The notes under the pieces were generated by a model. The model was not told where the DNA came from, did not search any database, and saw nothing but the letters and a program-made list of their open reading frames with translations. Below, one piece after another: positions 1 to 8,795 of a stretch of DNA of 64,000 nt. This stretch comes from Streptomyces spiramyceticus (GTDB lineage Bacteria > Actinomycetota > Actinomycetes > Streptomycetales > Streptomycetaceae). Position 1 is the stretch's first letter. Each line of letters opens with the position of its first letter. A program made the translations under genes and the position numbers. The stretch lies in the NCBI RefSeq assembly GCF_028807635.1, contig NZ_JARBAX010000001.1:2992501-3056500 (forward strand). The letters are read 5' to 3'.

Positions 1-523
1 GCTGTGCGTCCTCCACCCTGCGGAGCAGGCGGATCAGCATGTCGCCGAGCGAGGCGCGCTCGTCGCCCGACAGGTCCTGGAGCAGGTCTTCCTCGAAGCT
101 CGACGCCATCCGCATCGCTTCGAGCCACTTCGCGCGGCCTTCGTCGGTCAGCTCCACGATCACCCGTACGCGGTTCTTCTCGTCGCGGTCCCGGGTGACC
201 AGGCCGTCGGCCGCCATCCGGTCGATGCGGTGGGTCATGGCGGCCGGGGTGAGGCCGAGGCGCTTCGCGAGTTCGCCGGGGCCCAGGCGGTAGGGGGCGC
301 CGGAGACCACGAGGGTCTTGAGGACTTCCCACTCGGTGTTGCTGATGCCGAGCGCGGCGACCTGACGGCCGTACGCGACGTTCATCCGGCGGTTGAGGCG
401 GCCCAGGGCCGAGACGACCTTCTCGACCTGGGGGTCAAGGTCGCCGTACTCCCGCTGATAGGCGGCGATCTGTTCGTCGAGGCTCGGCTCCTGGAGGCCG
501 GGCGGCTCTGGGGTCTCAGGCAT
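1..523 (-). CDS. MarR-family transcriptional regulator (partial, cut by left edge)
   Basis: About 174 residues are visible and the frame is still open at base 1, so the C-terminus lies outside the window. Reading from the ATG at 523, the protein shows a MarR-type winged helix: a recognition region (LAKRLGLTPAAMTHRIDRM), then the wing (VTRDRDEKNRVRVIVELTDEG). An N-terminal helix precedes it, and the dimerisation helices follow (LLQDLSGDERASLGDMLIRLLRR). MarR proteins usually repress a neighbouring transporter or enzyme and release DNA on binding a small phenolic ligand. It is transcribed away from the MFS exporter gene at 656, which makes that gene the obvious candidate target. The ligand cannot be inferred. 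Confidence 0.88.
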   Translation of the reverse strand, partial: MPETPEPPGLQEPSLDEQIAAYQREYGDLDPQVEKVVSALGRLNRRMNVAYGRQVAALGISNTEWEVLKTLVVSGAPYRLGPGELAKRLGLTPAAMTHRIDRMAADGLVTRDRDEKNRVRVIVELTDEGRAKWLEAMRMASSFEEDLLQDLSGDERASLGDMLIRLLRRVEDAQ

Positions 524-597
524 GCCGCGCAGTATGGCACGCCAGCCGTTCGCCATTAAGTCCTTCAGTGTGTACTGTTGAGGATCTAACTTTAGCT

Positions 598-646
598 TTG
601 AAGTCTTCAGGCTTCAGCTCTTCTCTTCGAAACTTCGAACTTCGAA
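598..646. promoter_or_regulatory. Palindromic operator candidates between marR-type gene and MFS gene
   Basis: The divergent intergenic region holds a perfect inverted repeat TGAAG-T-CTTCA near 598-608. Three TTCGAA hexamers follow at 626-631, 634-639 and 641-646. The cluster abuts the MFS start codon, where a repressor would block RNA polymerase or the ribosome. Assignment to the adjacent MarR protein is inference. Confidence 0.4.
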
Positions 647-655
647 ACAAGGCAG

Positions 656-1966
656 GTGAGTGTGACCAGGGCGATGGGTGCCGCGATGCACCGGATTCAG
701 ATGGGGAACGCGCTGAGTGCGTTCGGTGTGGGGTTCACCGTTCCGTATCTGTATGTGTACGTGGCTCAGGTGCGGGATCTCGGCGCGAGTACGGCAGGTG
801 TCGTGCTCGCCGTGTTCGCGGTGGCAGCCCTGATCGTCCTGCCGTTCACCGGGCGGGTCATCGACCGGCGCGGGCCGCTGCCCGTGCTCGTGGCGGCCGC
901 GGTCACCGCCTCCGCGGGTGCCCTGTTCATGGGGCTTTCGGACGGCGTGCCGACGGCTCTGCTGTCCGCCGCCCTTCTCGGCGCGGGTACGGCGGTCATG
1001 CAGCCGGCGCTCGCCACGATGATCGTGTGGTGCTCCACGCCCGCCACCCGTACGCGGGCCTTCGCCATGCAGTTCTTCCTCGCGAACCTCGGCCTCGGCA
1101 TCGGTGGTCTCATCGGCGGTCTGCTCGTCGACGCGAGCCGGCCGGACAGCTTCATGCTGCTCTTCAGCATTGAAGCGGTGATGTTCCTGGTGCTCGCCGC
1201 GATCGGTGCGAGCGTCAAGCTGCCGCGCGCGGCGGTCATCCCCGGCGCCATGCCGCAGGACGACGCCGGGCCCAAGGGCGGGCTCCGGGCGCTGCTGAAG
1301 CACCGGGCCATGGTGCAGCTGTGCGGGCTCGGGTTCGTACTGTTCTTCGCCTGTTACGGGCAGTTCGAGTCAGGTCTTGCCGCCTACGGCACCGAGGCCG
1401 CCGGGATCCAGCCCTCGACGCTCGGGATCGCGCTGGCGGCCAATACCGCCGTCATCGTGATTGCGCAGTTCGTGGTGCTGCGCCTGGTCGAGCGGCGGCG
1501 GCGTTCGCGCGTCATCGCACTGGTCGGGCTCATCTGGGCGTTCGCGTGGATTGTCGCGGGTTACGCGGGCCTTGGGCACGGCAGCCAGACGATGGCCACG
1601 GCCGCGTTCGTCTCGACGTACGCCCTCTTCGGGCTCGGCGAGGCGATGCTGTCGCCGACCGTCGCGCCGCTGGTCGCCGACCTGGCGCCGGATTCGATGG
1701 TCGGGCAGTACAACTCGGCCTTCGCGCTGGTCAAGCAGCTCGCGCTGGCCGTCGGCCCTGCCGTGGGCGGGCCGATGGGCGCGTCGCTGCACGCGCCGTA
1801 CATCCTCACCTTCATCGCCTTCTCGCTGGGCATCAGCGTCCTGGCGCTGCGGCTCGGCAAGCAGCTCACGGCGGCTCAGGACCGGCCGCTGCCCACGAAG
1901 TCGCTGGTCGTCGCTTCGAGCGCGGGCGCGGGCGTGCCCGAGAAGGATCTCGCGCCGGCCGGCTGA
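656..1966 (+). CDS. MFS transporter (DHA-type drug efflux family)
   Basis: A membrane transporter of 436 residues with about 12 hydrophobic helices in two halves, the usual MFS layout. The loop between helices 2 and 3 carries a motif A-like stretch (GRVIDRRGPLPV, about residues 66-77), typical of proton-driven export. A long polar loop near residue 200 (AMPQDDAGPKGG) separates the two halves. The GTG at 656 is the longest start. The GTG at 662 is better spaced from the purine-rich GGCAGG and may be the real one. It is divergent from a MarR-type regulator and converges with the next gene, only one base separating the stop codons. Likely an efflux pump; substrate unknown. Confidence 0.85.
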   Translation: MSVTRAMGAAMHRIQMGNALSAFGVGFTVPYLYVYVAQVRDLGASTAGVVLAVFAVAALIVLPFTGRVIDRRGPLPVLVAAAVTASAGALFMGLSDGVPTALLSAALLGAGTAVMQPALATMIVWCSTPATRTRAFAMQFFLANLGLGIGGLIGGLLVDASRPDSFMLLFSIEAVMFLVLAAIGASVKLPRAAVIPGAMPQDDAGPKGGLRALLKHRAMVQLCGLGFVLFFACYGQFESGLAAYGTEAAGIQPSTLGIALAANTAVIVIAQFVVLRLVERRRRSRVIALVGLIWAFAWIVAGYAGLGHGSQTMATAAFVSTYALFGLGEAMLSPTVAPLVADLAPDSMVGQYNSAFALVKQLALAVGPAVGGPMGASLHAPYILTFIAFSLGISVLALRLGKQLTAAQDRPLPTKSLVVASSAGAGVPEKDLAPAG

Positions 1967-1967
1967 A

Positions 1968-3710
1968 TCAGGCCGTGGGCAGTGCGAATTCGCACCAGAC
2001 CGCCTTGCCGCCTCCCGGCGTACGGCGGCTGCCCCAGGACGAGGCGATCGTCGCGACGATCGAGATGCCGCGGCCCGCTTCGTCCACCGGTTCGGCGCGC
2101 CGGCGGCGCGGCAGGTGGTCGTCGCCGTCCGTCACCTCGATGATCAGGCGGCGGTCGGTGCGGCGCAGACGCAGGCGCATCGGCGGGGTGCCGTGCTGGA
2201 GGGAGTTGGCGACGAGCTCGCTCGCCGCCAGTACGCCCAGGTCGCAGAGCTCCATCGGGAAACGCCAGGAGGCGAGGACTCCCGTCGCGAAGGCGCGGGC
2301 CCTGGGTGCCGCCTCGATGCCGCCGAGGAGCTCCAGCGCGGCGTTGTGGAAGAGCTCGGCGTCCTGGCCCGTGCGGGTGGGGTGCTGGAGGACCAGGACG
2401 GCTACGTCGTCGTCGTGGTCGGCGGTGACGCCCAGCGCGCGGATGAGGCGGTCGCAGACGACCTGGGGTGTGCCGGTGGCGCCGGACAGGGCCCTCTCCA
2501 GTGCGGCGACGCCCTCGTCGATGTCCTCGCGGCGGCGCTCGACGAGACCGTCCGTATAGAGGACAGCGGTGGAGCCGGGCGGAAGGGCGATCGTGCCCGA
2601 GGTGTGGAGCCAGCCGCCGGTGCCGAGCGGAGGGCCCGTGTGGTCCTCGGCGCGGCGGACCGTGCCGTCCTCTTCGCGGACGAGGATCGGGAGGTGGCCG
2701 GCCGACGCGTAGACGAGGCGGCCCTCGTTGGGGTCGTGGACGGCGTACGCGCAGGTGGCGATCTGGCTGGCGTCGATCTCGGCGGCCAGACCGTCGAGGA
2801 GCTGAAGGACCTCGTGGGGCGGGAGGTCCAGGCGGGCGTACGCCCGGACCGCTGTGCGGAGCTGGCCCATGACGGCGGCGGCGCGTACGCCGCGGCCCAT
2901 GACGTCGCCGATGACCAGGGCCGTACGGCCGGCGCCGAGGGTGATGACGTCGTACCAGTCGCCGCCGACCGCAGCGTCCGTACCGCCTGGCTGGTATGTG
3001 GCTGCAATGCGGAGGTCGTCGGGCTGCTCCAGCTCCTGCGGGAGGAGCGAGCGCTGGAGGGTTACGGCGGTCTCGCGCAGGCGGCGCTCGCTGGCGCGCA
3101 GCCGCTCGGCGGCCTCGGCATGGTCGGTGACGTCGGTGGCGAAGATGAGGACGCCGCCCTCGGATCCGTGGCCCTCGGATCCGCGGCTCTCGGATCCGCT
3201 GTCTTCTGTTCCGCTGCCTTCGGTTCCGTCTGTTCCGTCGTCTTCGCCGGGTCCCTGCGTTTCGCTGCCCGGGATCTCGATGGGCGTGCACGTGATCGTG
3301 TACGAGCCGCCCTTGGGCACCTTGCGGGACTTGACGGTGCGGGGCGTACCGCTGCGCAGGACCTGGTCCAAGAGCGGGAGCAGGCCCAGTTCTTCGAGCT
3401 CGGGCAGGGCACTGGCGGCGGGGTCGCCGGGCTCTCTGTGGCCGAAGGCTGCGGCGTAGGCGTCGTTGACGTACGCGACGCGGTGCTCCGGGCCGTACAC
3501 GAGAGCGACCAGGGCGGGGACGCTGCCGAGGATCTCGCGGACGGAGAGGCCCGCAAGGACGGGCAGGGAGCCTTCTCCGGGCTCGTCCGACCCGTGCGCG
3601 GGCTGCCTGCCGTACTCACCTCGGGCTGCCGGCACGGCGCCGCGGTCGGTCCGCGCTGCCGCGCGGCGCTGCGTTCCGGGGAGCCGGGCGCTCCAGCGCG
3701 TGAAGTTCAC
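1968..3710 (-). CDS. PAS / PP2C (SpoIIE-type) phosphatase / anti-sigma-like ATPase fusion protein
   Basis: A 580-residue cytoplasmic signalling protein with three modules. An N-terminal PAS domain comes first (about 50-190, containing VALVYGPEHRVAYVNDAYA). Next is a SpoIIE-type PP2C phosphatase with the metal-binding GGDWYD and the GDVMGRG motif (about 240-440). Last is a HATPase_c_2 kinase-like domain (about 455-575) with an N-box (NSLQHGT) and G-loop (GRGISIV). An acidic Gly/Ser/Glu/Thr-rich linker near residue 165-190 interrupts the PAS region. Such fusions are common in Streptomyces and probably act in partner-switching control of sigma factors by dephosphorylating an anti-anti-sigma protein. 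GTG start; no partner gene is adjacent. Confidence 0.85.
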   Translation of the reverse strand: MNFTRWSARLPGTQRRAAARTDRGAVPAARGEYGRQPAHGSDEPGEGSLPVLAGLSVREILGSVPALVALVYGPEHRVAYVNDAYAAAFGHREPGDPAASALPELEELGLLPLLDQVLRSGTPRTVKSRKVPKGGSYTITCTPIEIPGSETQGPGEDDGTDGTEGSGTEDSGSESRGSEGHGSEGGVLIFATDVTDHAEAAERLRASERRLRETAVTLQRSLLPQELEQPDDLRIAATYQPGGTDAAVGGDWYDVITLGAGRTALVIGDVMGRGVRAAAVMGQLRTAVRAYARLDLPPHEVLQLLDGLAAEIDASQIATCAYAVHDPNEGRLVYASAGHLPILVREEDGTVRRAEDHTGPPLGTGGWLHTSGTIALPPGSTAVLYTDGLVERRREDIDEGVAALERALSGATGTPQVVCDRLIRALGVTADHDDDVAVLVLQHPTRTGQDAELFHNAALELLGGIEAAPRARAFATGVLASWRFPMELCDLGVLAASELVANSLQHGTPPMRLRLRRTDRRLIIEVTDGDDHLPRRRRAEPVDEAGRGISIVATIASSWGSRRTPGGGKAVWCEFALPTA

Positions 3711-3872
3711 TGACTTTCAAGCCTCATGGTGTCGCGTTGCTGTCGCTGTTGGGGCTGAGCTGTCTCTGCTGTCTCGGCTGTCTCGCTGGTCGTGCTTGCG
3801 GCGGGTCACTCTGTGCAGGTGTGGGCCCACCTATGGTCACACGCCCAGTGTGACCGACCGCACTGACAGTCG

Positions 3873-5213
3873 TCAGTTCGTCTTGGGGGGTTCCGCACCC
3901 GCCGCCAGTTCGAATTCGGCGCGCGGATGTTCCAGCGAGCCGAGTGAAACGATCTCGCGTTTGAAGAGTCCCGCGAGTGTCCATTCGGCGAGGACCCGGG
4001 CCTTCCGGTTGAAGGTCGGCACCCGGCTGAGGTGGTACGTACGGTGCATCAGCCAGGCCGGATAGCCCTTGAGCTTACGGCCGTAGACATGCGCGACGCC
4101 TCTGTGGAGGCCGAGCGAAGCGACCGAACCGGCGTATTTGTGCTCGTAGTTCTTGAGCGGCTCGCCGCGCAGTGAGGCCAGGAGGTTGTCGGCGAGGACC
4201 TTGGCCTGGCGTACGGCGTGCTGGGCGTTGGGCGCGCACTCCTTGCCCGGCTCGTCCGCGGTGAGGTCGGGGACGGCGGCGGCGTCTCCGGCCGCCCAGG
4301 CGTGTTCCGTTCCTTCGATCGTGAGCTTGGCGGTGGCCGAGAGGCGGCCTCGGCCGTTCAGGGGGAGGTCGCTCGCGGCGAGGACGGGGTGCGGCTTGAC
4401 GCCCGCGGTCCACACGACGGTGCGGGTGCGGAAGCGGGAGCCGTCGCTGAGGACGGCGATACGGTCGGCGCAGGAGTCGAGGCGGGTTTCCAGGCGTACG
4501 TCGATATTGCGGCTGCGCAGTTCACGGATCGCGTACTTGCCCATCTCCTCGCCGACCTCGGGGAGGATGCGGCCGGAGGCCTCGACGAGGATCCACTTCA
4601 TGTCCTCGGCCTTGATGTTGTGGTAGTAGCGCGAGGCGTAACGGGCCATGTCCTCCAGCTCGCCGAGCGCTTCGACTCCCGCGTATCCGCCACCGACGAA
4701 GACAAAGGTGAGCGCGGCGTCACGGACGGCCGGGTCGCGGGTGGCGGAGGCGATGTCCATCTGCTCGATGACGTGGTTGCGCAGGCCGATGGCCTCTTCG
4801 ACGGTCTTGAAACCGATGGCGTAGTCGGCCAGACCAGGGATGGGGAGAGTGCGGGAGATCGAGCCGGGCGCGAGGACCAGTTCGTCGTACGTGATCTCGA
4901 TGGCGCCGGTGCCCTCTTCCTCGGTGGCGAGGGTGGTCACGGTCGCGGTGCGCTTGGCGTGGTCGATGGACTTGGCCTCGCCGATGACGATCTTGCACTT
5001 GTTCAGTACGCGGCGGAGCGGGACCACGACATGGCGCGGCGAGATGGAACCGGCCGCGGCTTCGGGCAGGAACGGCTGGTAGGTCATATAGGGGTCCGGC
5101 GACACCACGATGACCTCGGCCTCGCCGCTCCTCAGCTTCCGCTGGAGGTGCAGCGCGGTGTACATCCCGACGTAGCCGCCGCCGACAACGAGAATGCGCG
5201 CAGGTTCATTCAC
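3873..5213 (-). CDS. ndh: Type II NADH dehydrogenase (NAD(P)/FAD-dependent oxidoreductase)
   Basis: A single-subunit NADH:quinone oxidoreductase of the NDH-2 type, which passes electrons from NADH to menaquinone at the membrane without pumping protons. The FAD-binding Rossmann motif is at the N-terminus (ILVVGGGYVG). A second dinucleotide motif binds NADH (FVFVGGGYAGVE, about residue 175), and the C-terminal FAD motif is AWAAGDAA. The GTG at 5213 places the Rossmann strand about five residues in, as in relatives. An upstream in-frame GTG at 5249 would add 12 residues but has no better ribosome site. It diverges from the atrA-type gene; in S. coelicolor, as I recall, the same pair is SCO4119/SCO4118. 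Confidence 0.88.
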   Translation of the reverse strand: MNEPARILVVGGGYVGMYTALHLQRKLRSGEAEVIVVSPDPYMTYQPFLPEAAAGSISPRHVVVPLRRVLNKCKIVIGEAKSIDHAKRTATVTTLATEEEGTGAIEITYDELVLAPGSISRTLPIPGLADYAIGFKTVEEAIGLRNHVIEQMDIASATRDPAVRDAALTFVFVGGGYAGVEALGELEDMARYASRYYHNIKAEDMKWILVEASGRILPEVGEEMGKYAIRELRSRNIDVRLETRLDSCADRIAVLSDGSRFRTRTVVWTAGVKPHPVLAASDLPLNGRGRLSATAKLTIEGTEHAWAAGDAAAVPDLTADEPGKECAPNAQHAVRQAKVLADNLLASLRGEPLKNYEHKYAGSVASLGLHRGVAHVYGRKLKGYPAWLMHRTYHLSRVPTFNRKARVLAEWTLAGLFKREIVSLGSLEHPRAEFELAAGAEPPKTN

Positions 5214-5544
5214 TGTCCCATGACGCAACGCCCTCAGGAGTTTGTCCACAGGCCCGGCAAATTGTGTGACCGGAGGTCATGCGTGGCGCAGGGTGTGGAA
5301 ATTCCTCGCCCCATCGGAAGGTTTGCAGGTCAGAGGGTGAGGACGAGGGGTGGGAAGGGGCGGAATCAGGAAGGTTCCGGTCCATACTCCGTTCGGGCGG
5401 ACGCTCCGTGCGGAACAACCCCCTTCTGAATCCACCCCCGCTCAACTATGTTCGTATCTCGTCGGGGCGGCCGGGTATGCGGTCCCGGCCGACTGTCAGG
5501 GCGGGGAGTCTCCGGGGGGAGACATCATTACCGGGGGAACGCTG
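5214..5544. promoter_or_regulatory. Divergent promoter region of ndh and atrA-type gene
   Basis: This 331-bp non-coding stretch holds three small palindromes: TGACC-GGA-GGTCA at 5267-5279, GGAA-A-TTCC at 5297-5305 and GGAA-GG-TTCC at 5369-5378. The GGAA/TTCC arms resemble those reported for AtrA operators, so autoregulation or control of ndh is possible. The spacer lengths are not the reported ones, so this is a weak inference. The ribosome site GGGGGAAC at 5533-5540 belongs to the atrA-type gene. Confidence 0.35.
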
Positions 5545-6357
5545 ATGCACATTCAGGACTCTCATTGGCAAAATGCCGTCGCTTCGGACGGCAACGTGCG
5601 CGCGGGGACGGGAGGATCCCGCTCCGCGCCGCTGCGCGTGGATGCACAGCGCAATCTTGAGCATGTACTGCGAGCCGCTCGCGAGGTGTTCGGCGAGCTG
5701 GGCTACGGGGCGCCGATGGAAGATGTGGCGCGACGGGCCAGGGTCGGGGTCGGGACGGTCTACCGCCGGTTCCCGAGCAAGGACGTACTGGTTCGCCGCA
5801 TAGCTGAGGAGGAGACCTCCCGGCTGACCGACCAGGCGCGTACGGCCCTGGGGCAGGAGGACGAGCCGTGGTCGGCGCTGTCCCGTTTCCTGCGTACTTC
5901 GGTGGCGTCCGGCGCGGGCCGGCTGCTGCCGCCGCAGGTGCTGCGGGTGGGCGTCGATGTCGATGCTGACGCAGGTGTCGGTGGCGGTGCTGCTGGTGCC
6001 GGTATCGGTGCAGACAGGTCGGCTGTCGTGCTGGAAGAGGCCAGGGTGCCGCAGCAGCGGCAGCCGGGCGTTGCGGCGGGGCCGGATCTGCGGCTGGTCG
6101 AGCAGCGGCCCATGGGCCTTGTGGCGGACAGCGACGAGAGCGACGACGCGGGCGCCGCGGCGCTGCTCGAAGTCGTGGGCCGGCTGGTGGACCGGGCGCG
6201 TGCGTCCGGTGAGCTGCGTGGTGATGTGACGGTGGCCGATGTGCTGCTGGTGATAGCCACGGCGGCTCCTTCGCTGCCGGATGCGGCGCAGCAGGCGGCG
6301 GCTTCGACGCGGCTGCTGGACATCCTGCTGGAGGGGCTGCGGTCCAGGCCCGCGTAG
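5545..6357 (+). CDS. atrA: AtrA-type TetR-family transcriptional regulator
   Basis: A 270-residue TetR regulator. The DNA-binding helix-turn-helix spans about residues 41-84 (AREVFGELGYGAPMEDVARRARVGVGTVYRRFPSKD), broken here by noting its core GVGTVYRRF. An effector domain follows, with a variable Gly/Ala/Asp-rich insert near 130-150. The ATG at 5545 is preceded by GGGGGAAC at ideal spacing, so it is preferred over upstream in-frame starts. In S. coelicolor AtrA (SCO4118) activates actII-ORF4 and so actinorhodin production, and in S. griseus its orthologue acts on strR and ssgR. The start MHIQDS, the HTH and the neighbouring ndh all fit that orthology. The identification rests on recalled sequence and synteny, not on a search. 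Confidence 0.8.
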   Translation: MHIQDSHWQNAVASDGNVRAGTGGSRSAPLRVDAQRNLEHVLRAAREVFGELGYGAPMEDVARRARVGVGTVYRRFPSKDVLVRRIAEEETSRLTDQARTALGQEDEPWSALSRFLRTSVASGAGRLLPPQVLRVGVDVDADAGVGGGAAGAGIGADRSAVVLEEARVPQQRQPGVAAGPDLRLVEQRPMGLVADSDESDDAGAAALLEVVGRLVDRARASGELRGDVTVADVLLVIATAAPSLPDAAQQAAASTRLLDILLEGLRSRPA

Positions 6358-6607
6358 GGAGCTCGGTTGTTGTCCGTCGGCTCGCTCGTCCGCCTGGTGG
6401 TGGGCGGGCGAGCTGTTCGGCTGCGCGGGACTTGCCGAACCGGGGTTGCTGAACTGTTGAACCTTCCCCGATCGGGTGAGCGCTAGTGCTCTCTTCCGGG
6501 AAAACTCCTCGGACGAGTGGTTGCCCAGTCCGACCGGCTGACCCTGATGGGCTCTGTGGGATTCTTGGCCGTGTTCCGGTCCAAGGGTGCTTACGGGGGC
6601 TTCCGCT

Positions 6608-8593
6608 ATGGGTGTTGAAGGGCGGGACGAGCCGCTCGACCGTGCCGGTGCGGAGCCGGGGGCGCTGACTCCACCGCAGGTGCCGAGCCAGGGTGGGACC
6701 GGCCGGACAGATGGTGATGCCGGGGGTGGGACCGTACTGCCGGGGCCGTGGCCGCCTGCCGGTGACGGCGGTGATGCCGGTGATGGCGTGAGCGTCGTGC
6801 CCATGCAGCGGACGCCGTCCTCCGACGCCGCGCTGATCCAGCGGATGCGCGGCGGCGACGACAGCGCGTACGAGGAGCTGTACCGGAGGCACTCGGGAGC
6901 CGTACGGCGGTACGCCCGTACGTGCTGCCGGGACGCGCACACCGCCGACGACCTGACGGCCGAAGTCTTCGCGCGCACGCTGCAGGCGGTACGCAGGGGC
7001 GCGGGCCCGGAGCAGGCCGTACGGGCGTACCTGCTGACGACGGTGCGGCGTGTCGCCGCGGCCTGGACGAAGACGGCCAAGCGTGAGCACCTGGTGGAGG
7101 ACTTCGCGCTGTTCGCGGCGCAGTCCGCGCGCTCGACGGAGGTCTCGGACGACGACACGCTGGAGCTGGGCGCCGACGTGCGGGCCATGCACGAGGCCGA
7201 GCAGACGCTGGCCATGCAGGCCTTCCGCAGTCTGCCGGAGCGCTGGCAGGCCGTGCTCTGGCACACCACGGTCGAGGAGGAGTCGCCGAGCGAAGTGGCT
7301 CCGCTGTTCGGGCTGACCGCCAACGCCACGGCGGTGCTGGCCAGCCGGGCGCGCGAGGGCCTCAAGCAGGCGTACCTCCAGGCGCATGTGAGCACCGCGC
7401 TCACGGCGGGCGGGGACTGCGCGCGGTACGCCGACCGGCTGGGCGCGTATGCCCGGGGCGGTTTGCGGATGCGGGCCGAGCGGGGGCTGCGCAAGCATCT
7501 GGAGGAGTGCGCGAACTGCCGGGTGGCCGCCGGTGAGCTGAGTGATGTCAACGCCGGGATTCCCGCGCTGCTTCCGGTCGCGGTCATCGGCTGGTTCGCC
7601 GGCGGGTACGCGATCAAGGCTGCCGGGCTGGTGGTGGGTGGCGCTGCGGGGGCTGCCGGGGCGGCGGGTGCGGGGGCTGCGGCGGCCGCGAGCGGGGGGA
7701 GTTCGGCGGGAGGTGCGGCAGGCGCCGCCGGCGGGGAAGCGCTCGGTGCGCCGGCGAAGGCGGCGATCGCGGCGGCCGTGGCGGTCACGGTGGCCGCCGG
7801 GGTGGTGTTCGCCCTCGCGGGCGACGATGCGAAGCCCAAGCCGAAGCCGCCGGTGGCGAAGCCGTCGGTCGCGCAGCCCGTCGTACCGCAGAAGCCGAGC
7901 CCGGAGCCGCCCGAGCCGCCTGTGCCTCCGGCGCCCGAGCCTGCGCCGCCCGCGCCGCCGAAGCCGTCGCCGTCCCCTACGCCGAAGCCGAAGCCGAAGC
8001 CGTCGCCGTCCCCTACGCCGAAGCCGAAGCCGAAGCCGTCGCCGTCCGAGGCGGAGCCCAAGCCGCCCGCGCCGAAGCCTCCGCCGCCTGGGCCGAGCCC
8101 CACGCCGACGCCGACGCCGACTCCCAAGCCGCCGCCCCCGCCGCCTCCTGCGCCGGTCGTCTACCAGGTGAACAAGCTGGAGTACGGGACGTTCGGCGAC
8201 CACACCAGGCCCGAGGTGCGGCTCGGTGAGAGCAGCTGGCTGTGGCAGCGCTGGGGCATGTCGATCGGCGGTGTGCAGTACGGGCACGGGGTGACGGTGC
8301 ATGCGGAGTCGTCCGTCACCATCGACCTCAACCGGAAGTGCGAAACGTATGACGCGCTGGTCGGTGTCGACGACATGACCATGGGATTTGGGGCGGTGCG
8401 TTTCTCTTTGTACGGGGACGGGGCGCTGCTTTGGCAGTCACGGGTGGTGCGGGCGGGCGATGCGGCTGTGCCGGCTCATGCGGACGTCTCGGGGCGCGAG
8501 GCGATTCGGCTTGTCGCCGAGCCGGAGCTTGCGCATGAGTCGATGGCGTTGGCCGACTGGGCGCAGTCGCGGATCAGTTGCGGTGGTGAGTAG
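6608..8593 (+). CDS. ECF-type sigma factor fused to zinc-finger, membrane segment and extracytoplasmic NPCBM domain
   Basis: A 661-residue fusion. After a Gly-rich leader it has sigma region 2 (YEELYRRHSGAVRRYARTC, then DDLTAEVFARTLQAV, about 85-150) and region 4 (SLPERWQAVLWHTTVE, then PSEVAPLFGL, about 195-250). A ZAS-like HLEECANC motif follows (H-x3-C-x2-C, about 290), as in zinc anti-sigma factors. Two hydrophobic stretches come next (about 315-340 and 378-398), then a Pro/Lys/Ser-rich linker of over 100 residues, then an NPCBM carbohydrate-binding domain (YQVNKLEYGTFGDH to the C-terminus). The ATG at 6608 has GGGGG eight bases upstream; a GTG at 6587 is possible. The architecture suggests a self-inhibited sigma factor that senses cell-wall or surface glycans. 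ECF groups with such extensions are known in actinobacteria. The topology of two helices is uncertain. Confidence 0.85.
   Translation: MGVEGRDEPLDRAGAEPGALTPPQVPSQGGTGRTDGDAGGGTVLPGPWPPAGDGGDAGDGVSVVPMQRTPSSDAALIQRMRGGDDSAYEELYRRHSGAVRRYARTCCRDAHTADDLTAEVFARTLQAVRRGAGPEQAVRAYLLTTVRRVAAAWTKTAKREHLVEDFALFAAQSARSTEVSDDDTLELGADVRAMHEAEQTLAMQAFRSLPERWQAVLWHTTVEEESPSEVAPLFGLTANATAVLASRAREGLKQAYLQAHVSTALTAGGDCARYADRLGAYARGGLRMRAERGLRKHLEECANCRVAAGELSDVNAGIPALLPVAVIGWFAGGYAIKAAGLVVGGAAGAAGAAGAGAAAAASGGSSAGGAAGAAGGEALGAPAKAAIAAAVAVTVAAGVVFALAGDDAKPKPKPPVAKPSVAQPVVPQKPSPEPPEPPVPPAPEPAPPAPPKPSPSPTPKPKPKPSPSPTPKPKPKPSPSEAEPKPPAPKPPPPGPSPTPTPTPTPKPPPPPPPAPVVYQVNKLEYGTFGDHTRPEVRLGESSWLWQRWGMSIGGVQYGHGVTVHAESSVTIDLNRKCETYDALVGVDDMTMGFGAVRFSLYGDGALLWQSRVVRAGDAAVPAHADVSGREAIRLVAEPELAHESMALADWAQSRISCGGE
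7961..8040 (+). repeat. Tandem repeat encoding Pro-Lys-Ser wall-spanning linker
   Basis: A unit of about 36 bases encoding PKPSPSPTPKPK occurs twice in tandem, inside the linker of the sigma-factor fusion gene. The unit length is a multiple of three, so copy-number change would alter linker length without breaking the frame. Confidence 0.7.
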
Positions 8594-8675
8594 CGGGGGC
8601 GCCGGTGCGTGTGCGGTGCAGGCGCGTGTCTAATGTGGGCGCGTGTCCTATGCGGGCGCGTGTCCTATGCGGCTT

Positions 8676-8795
8676 GCCTGCGGCGCTGTTCCCCTCCCCG
8701 CCCCTTCCCGAAACTGGGGGCAAGCCCCCAGACCCCCGGACGAAGTCTGGGGGAGTGTCCTCAAACGCCGGACAGGCTGAATTCGGCCCGCTTCG
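8676..8795. repeat. Streptomyces-type intergenic GC-rich inverted repeat
   Basis: The gap between the two convergent genes contains a hairpin-forming stretch: GGGGGCAAGCCCCC at its left side, then AGACCCCCGGACGAAGTCTGGGGG. It continues with TCAAACGCCGGACAGGCTG. Sequences of this style recur between Streptomyces genes. Here it sits at the shared 3' end and may act as a bidirectional terminator. Confidence 0.5.

Noticed and set aside
5446..8302. Very long minus-strand open frames opposite the atrA and sigma-factor genes
   Set aside because: They are low-complexity Gly/Arg/Pro translations, typical shadows of high-GC coding DNA.
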